Below are positions 7,820 to 16,782 of a stretch of DNA of 64,000 nt, one piece after another. The stretch lies in NCBI RefSeq assembly GCF_001182785.1, contig NZ_CP012101.1, forward strand, positions 273,580 through 337,579, in the 5' to 3' direction. Position 1 is the stretch's first letter. Each line of letters starts with the position of its first letter. The notes beneath the pieces are model-generated. The model made no database searches and was not told where the DNA came from. It saw only the letters and a list, made by a program, of their open reading frames with translations. Both the position numbers and the translations under genes were made by a program. This DNA is from Bacillus thuringiensis (lineage in GTDB: Bacteria > Bacillota > Bacilli > Bacillales > Bacillaceae_G).

Positions 7820-9251
7820 ATGTCTATTTCTGTATCTGATGAATTACAACTATTTGCTCAAGAAATTCAAAATCTCTTATCTCCAGATTTTTTAAGAAAT
7901 CTTGCTAGAGATGTTGGTTTTGTACAACGGACCAGTAAGTACCAAGCAAAAGATTTAGTAGCTTTATGTGTATGGATGAGTCAAAATGTTGCTAAAACCT
8001 CTTTAACTCAGTTATGTAGCTGTTTAGAAGTATCAACAGAAGTTCTTATCAGTCCTGAAGGACTGAATCAACGATTTAATAAGGAGGCCGTGCAATTTCT
8101 ACACCAAGTGCTAGCTGAACTTCTCAGTCAAAAGTTATCTTCAACCAAGCTGCTCTCTTCTCCTTACAATTCTAATTTCAAGCGTATTCGTATCCTAGAT
8201 TCAACTGCATTTCAACTTCCTGATGTATTTTCATCTGTTTATCCAGGTGCAGGAGGGTGCAGTCATACAGCGGGGGTGAAGATTCAGCTTGAGTATGACC
8301 TATTAAGTGGACAGTTCTTACATATTCATACAGGTCCAGGTAAACAACATGATTGAACCTATGGTTCTCTGTGTGTCCCAACTGTGACAGCGAATGATTT
8401 ATGTATCCGTGATTTAGGTTATTTTCACTTGAAAGATCTTCAGCATATACAAAATGAAAATGCTTACTATATCTCGCGTATTAAATCCAATACACGTATT
8501 TATCAAAAAAATCCCAGCCCTAATTATTTTCAAGATGGAAGAATTAAGAAAGGTACAGAGTATATCCAGATAGACATGGAGGTTTTAATGAACTCACTTC
8601 AACCGGGACAAACATGCGAAATACCTGACGCTTATGTAGGAATGATTGATAAAGTACCAACTCGTGTCATTGTTCATCGGCTAACAAAAGAACAACAAAA
8701 AAAAACGATTACAAGATCAAACTGTGAGGGAAAAAAAGAAAGGAATGAAGTATTCTTCCCGTAGCAAACGACTCAGTGGTATCAATGTATATATGACAAA
8801 CACGCCGACAGATATTGTCCCGATGGGACAAGTACATGACTGGTACTCTTTGCGCTGGCAAATTGAAATTTTATTTAAAACGTGGAAATCGTTCTTTCAA
8901 ATTCATCAGTGTAAAAAGATAAAACCAGAAAGATGGGAGTGCCATTTGTATGGACAATTGATAGCCATTCTACTCTGTTCTTCTATCATGTTTCAAATGC
9001 GGCAATTACTTCTTATAAAAAAGAAACGAGAACTAAGTGAGTATAAGGCCATATATATGATTAAAGATTATTTTCTACTTCTTTTCCAAGCTATACAGAA
9101 AGACACCCAAGAGCTATCAAAAATTCTACTTCGTTTATTCAATCTCCTGCATCAAAACGGGCGAAAATCTCACAGATATGAGAAGAAAACAGTCTTTGAT
9201 ATTTTAGGTGTTGTTTACAATTGTACTATGTCTGATAATCAAGCGGCTTAA
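7820..9251 (+). pseudogene. IS231-type transposase (copy 1), nonsense and frameshift
   Basis: Begins MSISVSDELQLFAQE at ATG7820. Compared with the inverted copy at 36153-37478 it carries CGA to TGA at 8354-8356 (after GPGKQHD) and one extra A in an A-run at ~8697-8705 that shifts the frame. The Y-R-E-K signature ([16 protein letters not shown]) and the C-terminus through SDNQAA are preserved in the last frame. The lesion pattern shows it cannot be made as one protein. IS4-family DDE transposases act on the terminal repeats of their own element. Confidence 0.9.
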
Positions 9252-9260
9252 TTCAAAAAT

Positions 9261-9281
9261 GAAACCCATTAGGGTTTATTT
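9261..9281 (+). terminator. Hairpin after IS231 transposase
   Basis: AAACCC (9262-9267) pairs with GGGTTT (9272-9277), then ATTTCGT. The same hairpin follows the other IS231 transposases in the window (4311-4330, 2500-2527). Confidence 0.5.
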
Positions 9282-9441
9282 CGTATGCAAATCTTTCTTA
9301 CGATTAGTCAACCTGTATTTTTAGGTTTTTACTGGAGTAAATATCAGGAGGAACAAATACTTATTATTATGCATACCAAAGATCCCTAATATATACTCGT
9401 TTTTTTACTAGGGGTGAGATATGATGAATGAAACTATGATA

Positions 9442-10653
9442 TTAGGCCGTTAACCGATAATCATAGTTTATATCATGTGTAATAAGGTGAAAGAGGAGCT
9501 TCAAGAACTTGTTTACACATGCAATGGACGCAACTTTATGACATTTGTTATAGGGTTGCGTTTTTAATTTATCGTAATACTCAACAATGTGATTTTGTCC
9601 GTAACGTCGTTGTTTAATCATGTTCTGAATGATGAGGAAAAGGAGCTTCCGCAAATGTTTATTTCCACGTTTATTGATTTTATCTTTAAAAAAGGTTTTA
9701 CCTGATTGAAAACGGCGTATATCAATACCAGCAAATACATTAAGTTGCTTGTTATTGTTAAAGCGAGTAATATCTCCTATTTCAGCCATCAAGCGTATTG
9801 CAGTATTCGGTCCAATCCCAGGAAGACTGAGAATGATATTGTATTCTGCACGTTGCTTGGCTCTATATACCATCTTGTTAATACAGCATTCTTTTTGGTA
9901 AAGAAGCTCTTGATAGCGTCTTGCGTATAATTTGAGTTGATCACATAGAACATCGTTCTGAGAAACAGCAGGATAGGAAGTTTTCGCTATTTCCAGTATT
10001 TGAATCGCTTTTTTCTCCGCTGTAATATTTGATAATTTTTTATTGGTGTTGGCACGAATACGATTTTTTATAATGGTTTTTGAAAGACCTAAAATACAAT
10101 CTGGGTGGGGGAATAGTTGAACAAAATTTAAAAACAAATCAGATTTACTGGTAAACATTCTCTCCAACTCAGGAAATGTTAATTGGATTACTTTATGCAT
10201 ACGACCACGAATTATCGATAATTCACTATCCAGTTCACTATATAATCTAGAAAGCGATTTTAGCTGGTAGAATAAATTATCAGTTCCGGTAAATACCCTT
10301 CGGGTAGCTGTAAAATGAGTGAGAGCTAATCGGTGTGCGTCGCTCCGATCGGTCTTATGAATCCGTAAGGAATCACATTGTAGCTTGGCTTCTAATGGGT
10401 TTAATAAACAATATGTATACTGATTATCTTGCATAAATCGTTCTAACTGCCTGGAATAGATACCTGTTGCTTCGAATACGATTTTAGGCAATTCACCGGT
10501 CTTATCTGTAAGCTCATGAATCTTTTCTTGTAGCTTTTTGAATTCAGGTTTGGAATGCTTGATTTCACTTTCAAATACACATTGTTTCTGTGCATTATAA
10601 ATTCCCATATAACTTTTACCCATACTGATGTCAAACGCAATTACGTGTTTCAT
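9442..10653 (-). CDS. IS110-family transposase
   Basis: 403 aa, intact. The N-terminal RuvC-like DEDD domain begins KHVIAFDISMGKSYMG with Asp8, then Glu61 in VFEATG, and Asp102/Asp105 in HKTDRSDAHR. The C-terminal Transposase_20 domain carries LSLPGIGPNTAIRLMAEIGD and IRRFQSGKT with the presumed catalytic serine. In this family the protein recombines the element circle into its target under guidance of a bridge RNA transcribed from the end next to the gene start. AGGAGGAAC precedes ATG10653. The element interrupted an IS231 remnant on its right. Its left border within 9300-9441 could not be placed. Confidence 0.92.
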   Translation of the reverse strand: MKHVIAFDISMGKSYMGIYNAQKQCVFESEIKHSKPEFKKLQEKIHELTDKTGELPKIVFEATGIYSRQLERFMQDNQYTYCLLNPLEAKLQCDSLRIHKTDRSDAHRLALTHFTATRRVFTGTDNLFYQLKSLSRLYSELDSELSIIRGRMHKVIQLTFPELERMFTSKSDLFLNFVQLFPHPDCILGLSKTIIKNRIRANTNKKLSNITAEKKAIQILEIAKTSYPAVSQNDVLCDQLKLYARRYQELLYQKECCINKMVYRAKQRAEYNIILSLPGIGPNTAIRLMAEIGDITRFNNNKQLNVFAGIDIRRFQSGKTFFKDKINKRGNKHLRKLLFLIIQNMIKQRRYGQNHIVEYYDKLKTQPYNKCHKVASIACVNKFLKLLFHLITHDINYDYRLTA

Positions 10654-10830
10654 AAAGTTCCTCCTTAGGTGGAATTGAAGCCTTCAACTTACACTTATCG
10701 ATTCTCATTTCTTATACACGATCTCGAAGACCAACATACTAAAAACTGATTCAAATAAGGTAAGTGAAGAAAATCAGTTTTGTATACGGATTCAGGATCC
10801 CAAGACACCCACCACCTTCTCTTCACTTCT
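10654..10830 (-). ncRNA. Candidate IS110 bridge-RNA region
   Basis: About 165-190 nt of non-coding DNA lie between the transposase start and IS231 homology, the position and size expected for an IS110-group bridge RNA. The strongest structure is a stem pairing 10736-10751 with 10772-10785 (AAAACTGATT / AATCAGTTTT core) around a 20-nt loop. The boundary with IS231 is uncertain within about 10815-10848. No loop-to-target match is firmly established. Confidence 0.4.
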
Positions 10831-11214
10831 ACTATTCTTAGTATGTTTTGTATAGCTTGATACAAAAGATATACATAATCTTGGATCATTCCTATCGTTT
10901 TATATTCGCTTAATTCTCTTTTCTTCTTTTGCAAAAGAAGTTGGCATATTTTTAACATAGTAGAGGAGCACAGGAAAATAGTGATTAACTTTCCATATAA
11001 TTGGCACTCTAATCGTTCTTGTTTTACATTACGATAATGGTCTATTTTGAAGTTGTTTTTCTGTTAATCGCTTAAAAATAACACGTGAACATAGTTGTTG
11101 TTTATCATCAATATAAGCATGTTTTAATTCAAATGTTTCTCCGGGGTGTAGTTGGTTTAAAATCTGTTTCACATCAATTTTTATGTATTCCGATTGTTTC
11201 TTAATTGCACCATT
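10831..11214 (-). pseudogene. IS231 transposase remnant with internal deletion
   Basis: On the minus strand, fragments of the IS231 transposase appear in order. From 11214 the sequence reads [20 protein letters not shown] through VIFKRLTEK. After a deletion near 11053 it continues [20 protein letters not shown] and [20 protein letters not shown]. It ends at the IS110 element near 10845. It has neither start nor end and is non-functional. Confidence 0.8.
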
Positions 11215-11425
11215 TTTAAAGCATTCGTATCTTTTCGATATGTTTTATACGGGTGATAAAGCACGAACCCAGCAGCAAGATAGTACAGGGATTGGTTTAT
11301 TTATTGCAAAAAATATTGTAGAGCAGCATAACGGTACGACTTCTGCCGAAAGTAATTTAATACGAACAATATTTGAAGTAAGATTACCAGCGGACGATGG
11401 TGCTGAATCTAATTTAATAATTTAA
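11215..11425 (+). pseudogene. Histidine kinase C-terminal fragment (VanS-like)
   Basis: Encodes YLFDMFYTGDKARTQQQD and GIGLFIAKNIVEQHNGTTSA, i.e. the ATP-binding G2 region. It closely matches residues ~306-368 of the kinase at 15594-16700. The rest was removed by the IS231 remnant. With the broken carboxypeptidase downstream it forms a second, decayed copy of the kinase-VanY segment. Confidence 0.85.
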
Positions 11426-11508
11426 TAAAAATTTTAAGTTTACCCCACTTTTTATTTAAATAGTTTTTTCTATCCTATACGTAAGTAAGGTTAAGAAGGA
11501 AACTAGAA

Positions 11509-12055
11509 ATGAAAAAGTGGGTATTTTTTTGCTTTTTATATTGTGCACAGTATGTGCTGGTATTTTATAGTACCATTATTCCAAAATGGCGTAGAGGTTA
11601 AGAGAGTGGAAAAGATGATAAGGTAGCTTCTACGCATACAGAAAAGAAAGAAATTACCAAAAAGCAAATTTATAAAGGTGATCTATTACTAGTTAATAAA
11701 GATTATCCAGTTCAGAAAGATAGCATAAAATCCGATATTATAAACTTATTTCAAAATAAAGAGTTAGTAAGAGGCTATGGAGTACTTGATAGAAATCTTC
11801 GTCATTGTGAATAAATTTTTGAAGGTCGTAGATGCGGCGAAAAAAGAAGGTGTTCTTCATTTTTTGATCAGTCGTGGTTATCGAGATTTTAAAGAGAAAA
11901 GGAAGCTATATCAAAAAATGGGCTCTGATTATGCATTGCCGCAGGATATAGTAAACATAATTTAGGTTGTAGGGTCTACTCAAATGAAAATGGATTGAAG
12001 AAAGAGGTATGGAAGTATGGCTTTGTTTTACGCTATCGATAATTTATAGAAGCCT
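11509..12055 (+). pseudogene. VanY-like D,D-carboxypeptidase, decayed copy
   Basis: Parallel to the intact gene at 16783-17643: the same MKKWVF start and ribosome site, YKGDLLLVNKDY, RGYGVLDRN, FLISRGYRDF and EMGSDYALP-type segments. Frames are broken several times (near 11590, 11800 and 11945). The region holding the SEHNLG zinc motif is deleted or garbled. It ends at a shortened 'GFVLRYR' segment without the EPWH motif. Confidence 0.85.
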
Positions 12056-12073
12056 GATAAGGAGGAGTTTTTA

Positions 12074-12716
12074 ATGAAAAAAATGCCGAAAGTCTTTTTA
12101 TTTAAGGTACAAGCGCTTAAAAATGTAACAACTGATGATTTACGTTTGAAAGGGAAGACAATTGTAATTGACTCTGGTTATGGCGGGGGAGACAGAGGAA
12201 CAAAGGGAAAGAAATATGGAACAATAGAAAAAGATCTTAGTTTAAAAGTAGCCCAAAATATAAAAAAAGAGAACGGATGCGAAAGTCATTTTGACACGTG
12301 AAAAGGATACTAGCTTATTATCAGAGACGAAGCAAAAAGAAGAATTACAAGCACGGGTAAATATAGCTAAAAATCATTCAGCAGATCTTTACATTAGCAT
12401 TCATCATGATGCTTTTGAAGATACGAGTGTGCAAGGAATAACAACTCATTATGGAGCGAATAAATGGTCAGATAAGAAATTAGCAAAGAGCATACAAAAA
12501 GCTATTTTCAATCAAGATGTAGATGCTCGAAATAGAGGCGTTAAAGGTAGTGATTATCTTATTTTAAGGGAGAATTCAACTCCAGCTGTTTTAATTGAGT
12601 TAGGATTTACTTCGAATGAAAGTGATGAGAAACGAATGAATTCAGAAGAATTCCAAACAAAAACAAAAACAAAAAAAGGTATTGTTGATGGGATTAGTGG
12701 ATATTTTACAGCATGA
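12074..12716 (+). pseudogene. N-acetylmuramoyl-L-alanine amidase (Amidase_3), frameshifted
   Basis: A zinc amidase cleaving MurNAc-L-Ala bonds. Segments: GKTIVIDSGYGGGDRG, EKDLSLKVAQNIKK, then in the next frame ILTREKD, DLYISIHHDAFED and PAVLIELGFTSNESDEKRM. One extra base (T near 12278) splits the gene into frames ending at 12301 and starting at 12291. In addition, the first zinc ligand, normally His in DPGHGG, is Tyr here. The second His (SIHHDA) and the catalytic Glu (VLIELGF) remain. No signal peptide is visible at the present start. Likely inactive. Confidence 0.85.
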
Positions 12717-12865
12717 ACTTGTTTGTAATTAATCAATTAATGAAAAGATACAATTTTTTCATTAATATAAATAGAAAGAGTTGTATTCTTTAGAGTGAAA
12801 ATCTTCCTCTTGTCTACAGGAAAGTGTATTTCTTTATTAATTTCGACATCATCTGCATTTTATCT

Positions 12866-13216
12866 TTCTCTATTAATCTATTTATTGTAAAGGCAAGATT
12901 AAACATAATAAATCCATTAATCAAGCCTAAATATTTTAATGGTACAACTTTAAAAACCACAAATAAGATGCTCTATACATCTAGTAATAAGTTGTATTTT
13001 CAAGGAATCGATGGTTTAAAAACTGGATTTACAGATGAAGCAGGCTATTGTTTTACAGGAACAGCAAAACAAGGTGAAAGAAGAATGATTTCTGTTGTCA
13101 TGGGAACCAGTGTAGATGCCAAGCGTTTTATAGAAATAAAAAAATTATTTTCATATGGGTTTCATAAAGTTTATATACCTTTTTTTGAATCTGTAAAATG
13201 TATTTTGAAATTATAA
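12866..13216 (+). pseudogene. D-alanyl-D-alanine carboxypeptidase (peptidase S11), C-terminal part
   Basis: Encodes FNGTTLKTTNKMLYTSSNKL and IDGLKTGFTDEAGYCFTGTA followed by RRMISVVMGTSVDAKRF. This is the KTG active-site box and following strand of low-molecular-weight PBPs of the DacA/DacF type. The SxxK and SxN motifs at the N-terminus are absent, so it cannot be active. It lies between the broken amidase and the intact VanY-like gene, all peptidoglycan-related. Confidence 0.8.
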
Positions 13217-13323
13217 TAAATAGTTAAAGTGAAATTATATAAAAAACCTCCCGCAATTTATTAGATCGTTACATCACAATACGAAACAGGTTATAAAAGT
13301 GGTATCTATAAGGAGTAGATAAA

Positions 13324-14037
13324 ATGAATAGAAAATTAATAGGCGGCTTAGTAGGGGTGAATTTTTTACTTTTCCTGTGCATATGTAATTTTCTTCCAAG
13401 TATATTTGATATTGCTAAAAGTAAAGAGAACATTCAAAGTGGTGATGGGGGGGTTATAACTATTACCTTTCCAGATGCTATGGATGTGGTAGTGAATAAG
13501 CGTAGAAAACTTCCAAGTAATTATAGACCTAATGATTTAATTGTGCCCAATGTTAAGTTTTCATTTGATGAGATTCTAGAGAAAAATTATATGCGAAAAG
13601 AATCTGCTATTGCTCTGGAAAAATTATTTTTCTTAGCAAAACAAGATGGAATAGTATTACATGCCATATCTGGTTTTCGCTCTGAAAAATATCAACAAAG
13701 TGTCTATAGGCGAAATGTAGAGACGCAAGGTAAGTTACAAGCTGATAAAGTTTCTTCAAAGCCAGGGCATAGTGAACATCAAACAGGATTAACGATGGAT
13801 GTTTCTACGGATAGTGTCAATAATACATTAGAAACTCAATTTGCTAACACAGCTGAAGGAACCTGGTTAAAAAATAATGCTCATCGTGCCGGTTTTATTA
13901 TTCGTTATTTAAAAGGAAAAGAACACATTACGGGTTATTCATATGAACCATGGCATATTCGATATGTTGGTGAAATTGCTAAAGATATTTATGAAAAAAA
14001 CATTACCTTAGAAGAATATCTGAACATAATAGATTAA
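13324..14037 (+). CDS. VanY-type D-Ala-D-Ala carboxypeptidase (peptidase M15B)
   Basis: 237 aa, intact. Residues ~6-28 form a signal anchor (LIGGLVGVNFLLFLCI), placing the enzyme outside the membrane. The catalytic domain has SGFRS (116-120), GHSEHQTGLTMDVS with zinc ligands His152 and Asp159, and EPWHIRYVG with catalytic Glu208 and zinc ligand His211. It removes the terminal D-Ala from peptidoglycan stem peptides, tuning cross-linking and possibly glycopeptide tolerance. AAGGAG ribosome site 8 bases before the ATG. Only distantly similar to the second VanY-like protein (16783-17643). Its terminator (14341) is now separated from the gene by an inserted mini-element. Confidence 0.93.
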   Translation: MNRKLIGGLVGVNFLLFLCICNFLPSIFDIAKSKENIQSGDGGVITITFPDAMDVVVNKRRKLPSNYRPNDLIVPNVKFSFDEILEKNYMRKESAIALEKLFFLAKQDGIVLHAISGFRSEKYQQSVYRRNVETQGKLQADKVSSKPGHSEHQTGLTMDVSTDSVNNTLETQFANTAEGTWLKNNAHRAGFIIRYLKGKEHITGYSYEPWHIRYVGEIAKDIYEKNITLEEYLNIID

Positions 14038-14058
14038 ACTATTTATCCCCCGTATATA

Positions 14059-14329
14059 GGGGTTCGACCGAGATACATGTAATTTCGGGTCACATACTGT
14101 ATTATATTTCTATTATCAGGATTTAGTGTAACAAAAAGGTATTTCATTAATAATGTTACGGATTATTTTTAATTTTGTTACAGCTAATTCAACGGTTAAG
14201 ATATTTCATATTTTTAAATATAAAACGTAACAAAAACGACCGATTATGTTACAAATAACATCGAAAAACACTTATTGGTAAATAATGTATTTATGTGACC
14301 TAGTTTTACACGTATTTCGGCTGAACCTC
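14059..14329. mobile_element. 271-bp miniature element with 37-bp Tn3-like inverted repeats
   Basis: The left end, GGGGTTCGACCGAGATACAT and onward to 14095, is mirrored at 14293-14329 (ATGTGACC...GAACCTC). About 28 of 37 positions match. GGGG tip, length and lack of coding capacity suggest a Tn3-derived miniature element. The interior has five GTTAC/GTAAC motifs (about 14130-14250) that could be recombinase half-sites. It separates the VanY-like gene from its terminator. No 5-bp target duplication was found. Confidence 0.6.
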
Positions 14330-14340
14330 TAGATACATTC

Positions 14341-14372
14341 AGAATCTAATTTAAACTAGATTCTTTTTTATT
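14341..14372 (+). terminator. Rho-independent terminator
   Basis: AGAATCTA (14341-14348) pairs with TAGATTCT (14357-14364), followed by TTTTTATTTA. Probably the original terminator of the gene ending at 14037. Confidence 0.75.
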
Positions 14373-14502
14373 TATGGAAGCGTTAAATATTCCCCACATA
14401 CTATTTGTAAATAACCCATAAGTTAATCTCCTTACATACTACATGTGGATTCTTTTTTGCATAAACAGTTATATAACCGGGTTATAGAAGTTGTAGCGAC
14501 AT

Positions 14503-14636
14503 TTCGGTTCACTCATACACATAAGGCGACTAAATCTTTTACTTGATACTTACTGGTCCGTTGCACAAAACTAATATTTCTAGCAAAATCTCGTCAGATA
14601 TAGAAACAGACAGATAAAAAAATGCCATCTTTTCTA
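14503..14636 (-). pseudogene. IS231-type transposase N-terminal remnant
   Basis: Matches the first ~60 codons of the transposase at 37478 (minus) with an internal deletion of roughly 66 bp. TACTTACTGGTCCGTTGCAC and GTCAGATATAGAAACAGACA correspond to matching stretches in that gene. No function. Confidence 0.75.
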
Positions 14637-14752
14637 ATTTAGCTTGTTTAGAAAAAATAAAGGTTTTTAAGTACTTTTGGGTATTAAAATAGCTTAAGCT
14701 AAAGGGCATTTATGATGAAATCACTAAACTGGAAGTTAGATTCCCTAGTACT

Positions 14753-14789
14753 ATGATCTAGTTTTAAACGTATCTCAACTAAATCTCCC
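14753..14789 (-). repeat. Degenerate Tn3-like end related to the miniature element
   Basis: ATCTAGTTTTAAACGTATCT and the following bases resemble the right end of the element at 14293-14329 (ACCTAGTTTTACACGTATTT). It is the third of four related ends in the window; the fourth is at 45853-45888. Confidence 0.45.
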
Positions 14790-14902
14790 TATTATACAAG
14801 CAGAGTGGACTAGTATAAAATCGGGGGTATGAAAATATATAATGAGCAAATTTTTTAGAACGCCAATAGAATAGAAACGAAATGATATAGGAGTGGGGTA
14901 AA

Positions 14903-15601
14903 ATGAATCGAATTTCAATTTTAATAACTGATGACGAAGCGGAAATTGCTGATTTAATTGCGATACATTTAGAAAAAGAAGGGTATCATGTTGTAAAAGC
15001 GGCTGATGGGGAAGAGGCGATTCGAGTTATTCAGTCTCAGTCAATAGACTTAGTTGTGTTAGATATTATGATGCCAAAAATGGATGGATATGAAGTGACG
15101 AGGCAGATTCGTGCGAAACATCATATGCCAATCATTTTCTTAAGTGCGAAAACGTCTGATTTTGACAAAGTGACAGGTCTTGTACTAGGCGCGGACGATT
15201 ACATGACGAAACCTTTCACCCCAATTGAATTAGTTGCGCGTGTAAATGCACAACTACGCCGATTTCTTACGTTAAATCAGCCGAAAGTGGTGGAGAATAA
15301 ATCCGCTTTAGAAGTAGGCGGAGTTGTTATTGACCGTGAGCAAAGAACAGTAAATGTGTACGGAGAACAAATTGGGTTAACGCCAAAGGAATTTGATATT
15401 TTATACTTATTAGCGAGTCATCCGAAGAAAGTGTGCAGTGTGGAATATATATTTCAGCACGTATGGGCAGATGATTTTTATGAAGGTGGGAATACAGTTA
15501 TGGTACACATTCGTACGTTGCGGAAGAAGCTTGTGGAAGATAAAAGAAAGAATAAGTTAATAAAAACAGTTTGGGGAGTAGGGTATACTTTCAATGGCTA
15601 A
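14903..15601 (+). CDS. OmpR/VanR-type response regulator
   Basis: 232 aa. Receiver domain 1-~120 with acidic pocket Asp10/Asp11, phospho-acceptor Asp54 (DLVVLDIMMPKMDG) and Lys103 (MTKPF). Winged-helix DNA-binding domain ~130-230 (LTPKEFDILYLLASHPKKV, MVHIRTLRKKL, TVWGVGYTF). Overlaps the kinase gene by 8 bases, so translation is coupled. Closest in style to VanR-like regulators. With the downstream carboxypeptidase it forms a VanR-VanS-VanY order. Ribosome site GGAGTGGGG. Confidence 0.93.
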   Translation: MNRISILITDDEAEIADLIAIHLEKEGYHVVKAADGEEAIRVIQSQSIDLVVLDIMMPKMDGYEVTRQIRAKHHMPIIFLSAKTSDFDKVTGLVLGADDYMTKPFTPIELVARVNAQLRRFLTLNQPKVVENKSALEVGGVVIDREQRTVNVYGEQIGLTPKEFDILYLLASHPKKVCSVEYIFQHVWADDFYEGGNTVMVHIRTLRKKLVEDKRKNKLIKTVWGVGYTFNG

Positions 15602-16700
15602 AAAGATGAGAGGTTTTCGTTCGGAGATGGTTATGCTATTTGCGTTAAGCATGATATTAGCTGCTGGCGTAACGTATATGATGCATGAGGGATTACGACT
15701 CTATTATAAATTAGGAGTTCGTTATGAGGATCCCTTAGCTCAAATTCGCTCAATGATAAGGCAAATTGGGGATATTAATTTCTTTTTAATTATATTTATC
15801 CCTCTATCCATTATGTTTTTCTTCTTCCTTACTAGACCGTATTTAAAATATTTTGATGAGATTTCTAATGGGATTCACCATCTTGCAAACGGTGATTTTA
15901 CAAATCAAGTTCGTGTTACATCCAATGATGAGTTTGGATATATCGCCCGCGAAATTAATGTAGCGAGTGAGAAATTAAAAGAAGCAGTTGAACGAGGAGA
16001 TTTTGCGGAAAGTAGTAAGGATCAGCTTATTATTAACTTAGCTCACGATTTAAGAACGCCGTTAACATCCGTTTTAGGTTATTTAGATTTAATTCTTAAA
16101 GGTGAGAATTTGACGAAGGAACAAATTAAACATTTTTCCACAATTGCTTTTACGAAATCCGAAAGACTGGAAAATTTGATTGATGAATTATTTGAAATTA
16201 CGAGAATGAATTATGGGATGCTGCAGCTTGAAAAAAGACCGATTGATATAAGTGAATTGATTATACAGTTAGATGAAGACTTGTATCCGTTATTAGAAAA
16301 AAAGGAGTTAGAGGCGAGATTGAATATGGATCCTCATTTACCTATTAACGGTGACGGGAAATTATTAGCCCGAGTATTTGAAAATCTTTTAACGAATGCG
16401 ATTCGCTATGGGTATGATGGAAAGTTTGTTGATGTGAACGGATATATTGAGAGTGAAGAGGTAGTTGTACAAATTATAAATTACGGAGATAGCGTTCCAG
16501 AAGAGGAGTTACCGTATCTTTTTGATGTGTTTTATACAGGTGATAAAGCTAGAACGGAGCAGAAAGGTGGTACAGGCCTTGGGTTATTTATTGCAAAAAA
16601 TATTGTCGAGCAGCATAATGGTACTATTTCTGCTGAAAGCAATGTAATTAGAACAACATTTGAAGTGAGATTGCCAAAAGAGGAGAGCGAAGCAATTTAA
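15594..16700 (+). CDS. Sensor histidine kinase, VanS-like
   Basis: 368 aa. Two membrane helices (~12-31 and ~62-80) flank a short (~30 aa) extracellular loop, typical of VanS-type sensors. HAMP ~82-135, HisKA with phospho-acceptor His151 (NLAHDLRTPLTSVLGYLDLI), N-box ENLLTNAIRYG, and G2 box GGTGLGLFIAKNIVEQHNG. Start ATG15594 overlaps the regulator gene. The family senses cell-envelope stress or antibiotics and phosphorylates the partner regulator. The ligand is unknown. Its last ~60 codons are duplicated at 11215-11425. Confidence 0.93.
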   Translation: MAKKMRGFRSEMVMLFALSMILAAGVTYMMHEGLRLYYKLGVRYEDPLAQIRSMIRQIGDINFFLIIFIPLSIMFFFFLTRPYLKYFDEISNGIHHLANGDFTNQVRVTSNDEFGYIAREINVASEKLKEAVERGDFAESSKDQLIINLAHDLRTPLTSVLGYLDLILKGENLTKEQIKHFSTIAFTKSERLENLIDELFEITRMNYGMLQLEKRPIDISELIIQLDEDLYPLLEKKELEARLNMDPHLPINGDGKLLARVFENLLTNAIRYGYDGKFVDVNGYIESEEVVVQIINYGDSVPEEELPYLFDVFYTGDKARTEQKGGTGLGLFIAKNIVEQHNGTISAESNVIRTTFEVRLPKEESEAI

Positions 16701-16782
16701 TAAAAATTTAAACTTTACCCCACTTTTTATTTTAATAATTTCTTCTATTCTATACGTAAGTTACGTTAAGGAGGAACTAGAA

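Larger units (their letters stand above)
7012..9300 (+). mobile_element. Passenger-carrying IS231-type element (copy 1), right end lost
   Basis: The left terminal repeat CATCGCTATCAACCTAAG (7012-7029) is followed by a 50-bp palindrome, two passenger genes (7189-7494, 7498-7704), then a broken IS231 transposase. A nearly identical inverted copy lies at about 36165-38286. Transporter-type IS231 elements with passenger genes between end and transposase are a known class in B. cereus. The expected right repeat is not found before the IS110 element, so this copy is truncated. Confidence 0.8.

Noticed and set aside
9706..9930. Plus-strand ORF within the IS110 element
   Set aside because: It lies opposite the intact transposase and has no ribosome site.
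14120..14260. GTTAC/GTAAC motifs as replication iterons
   Set aside because: No rep gene is near, the spacing is irregular, and they lie inside a miniature mobile element.
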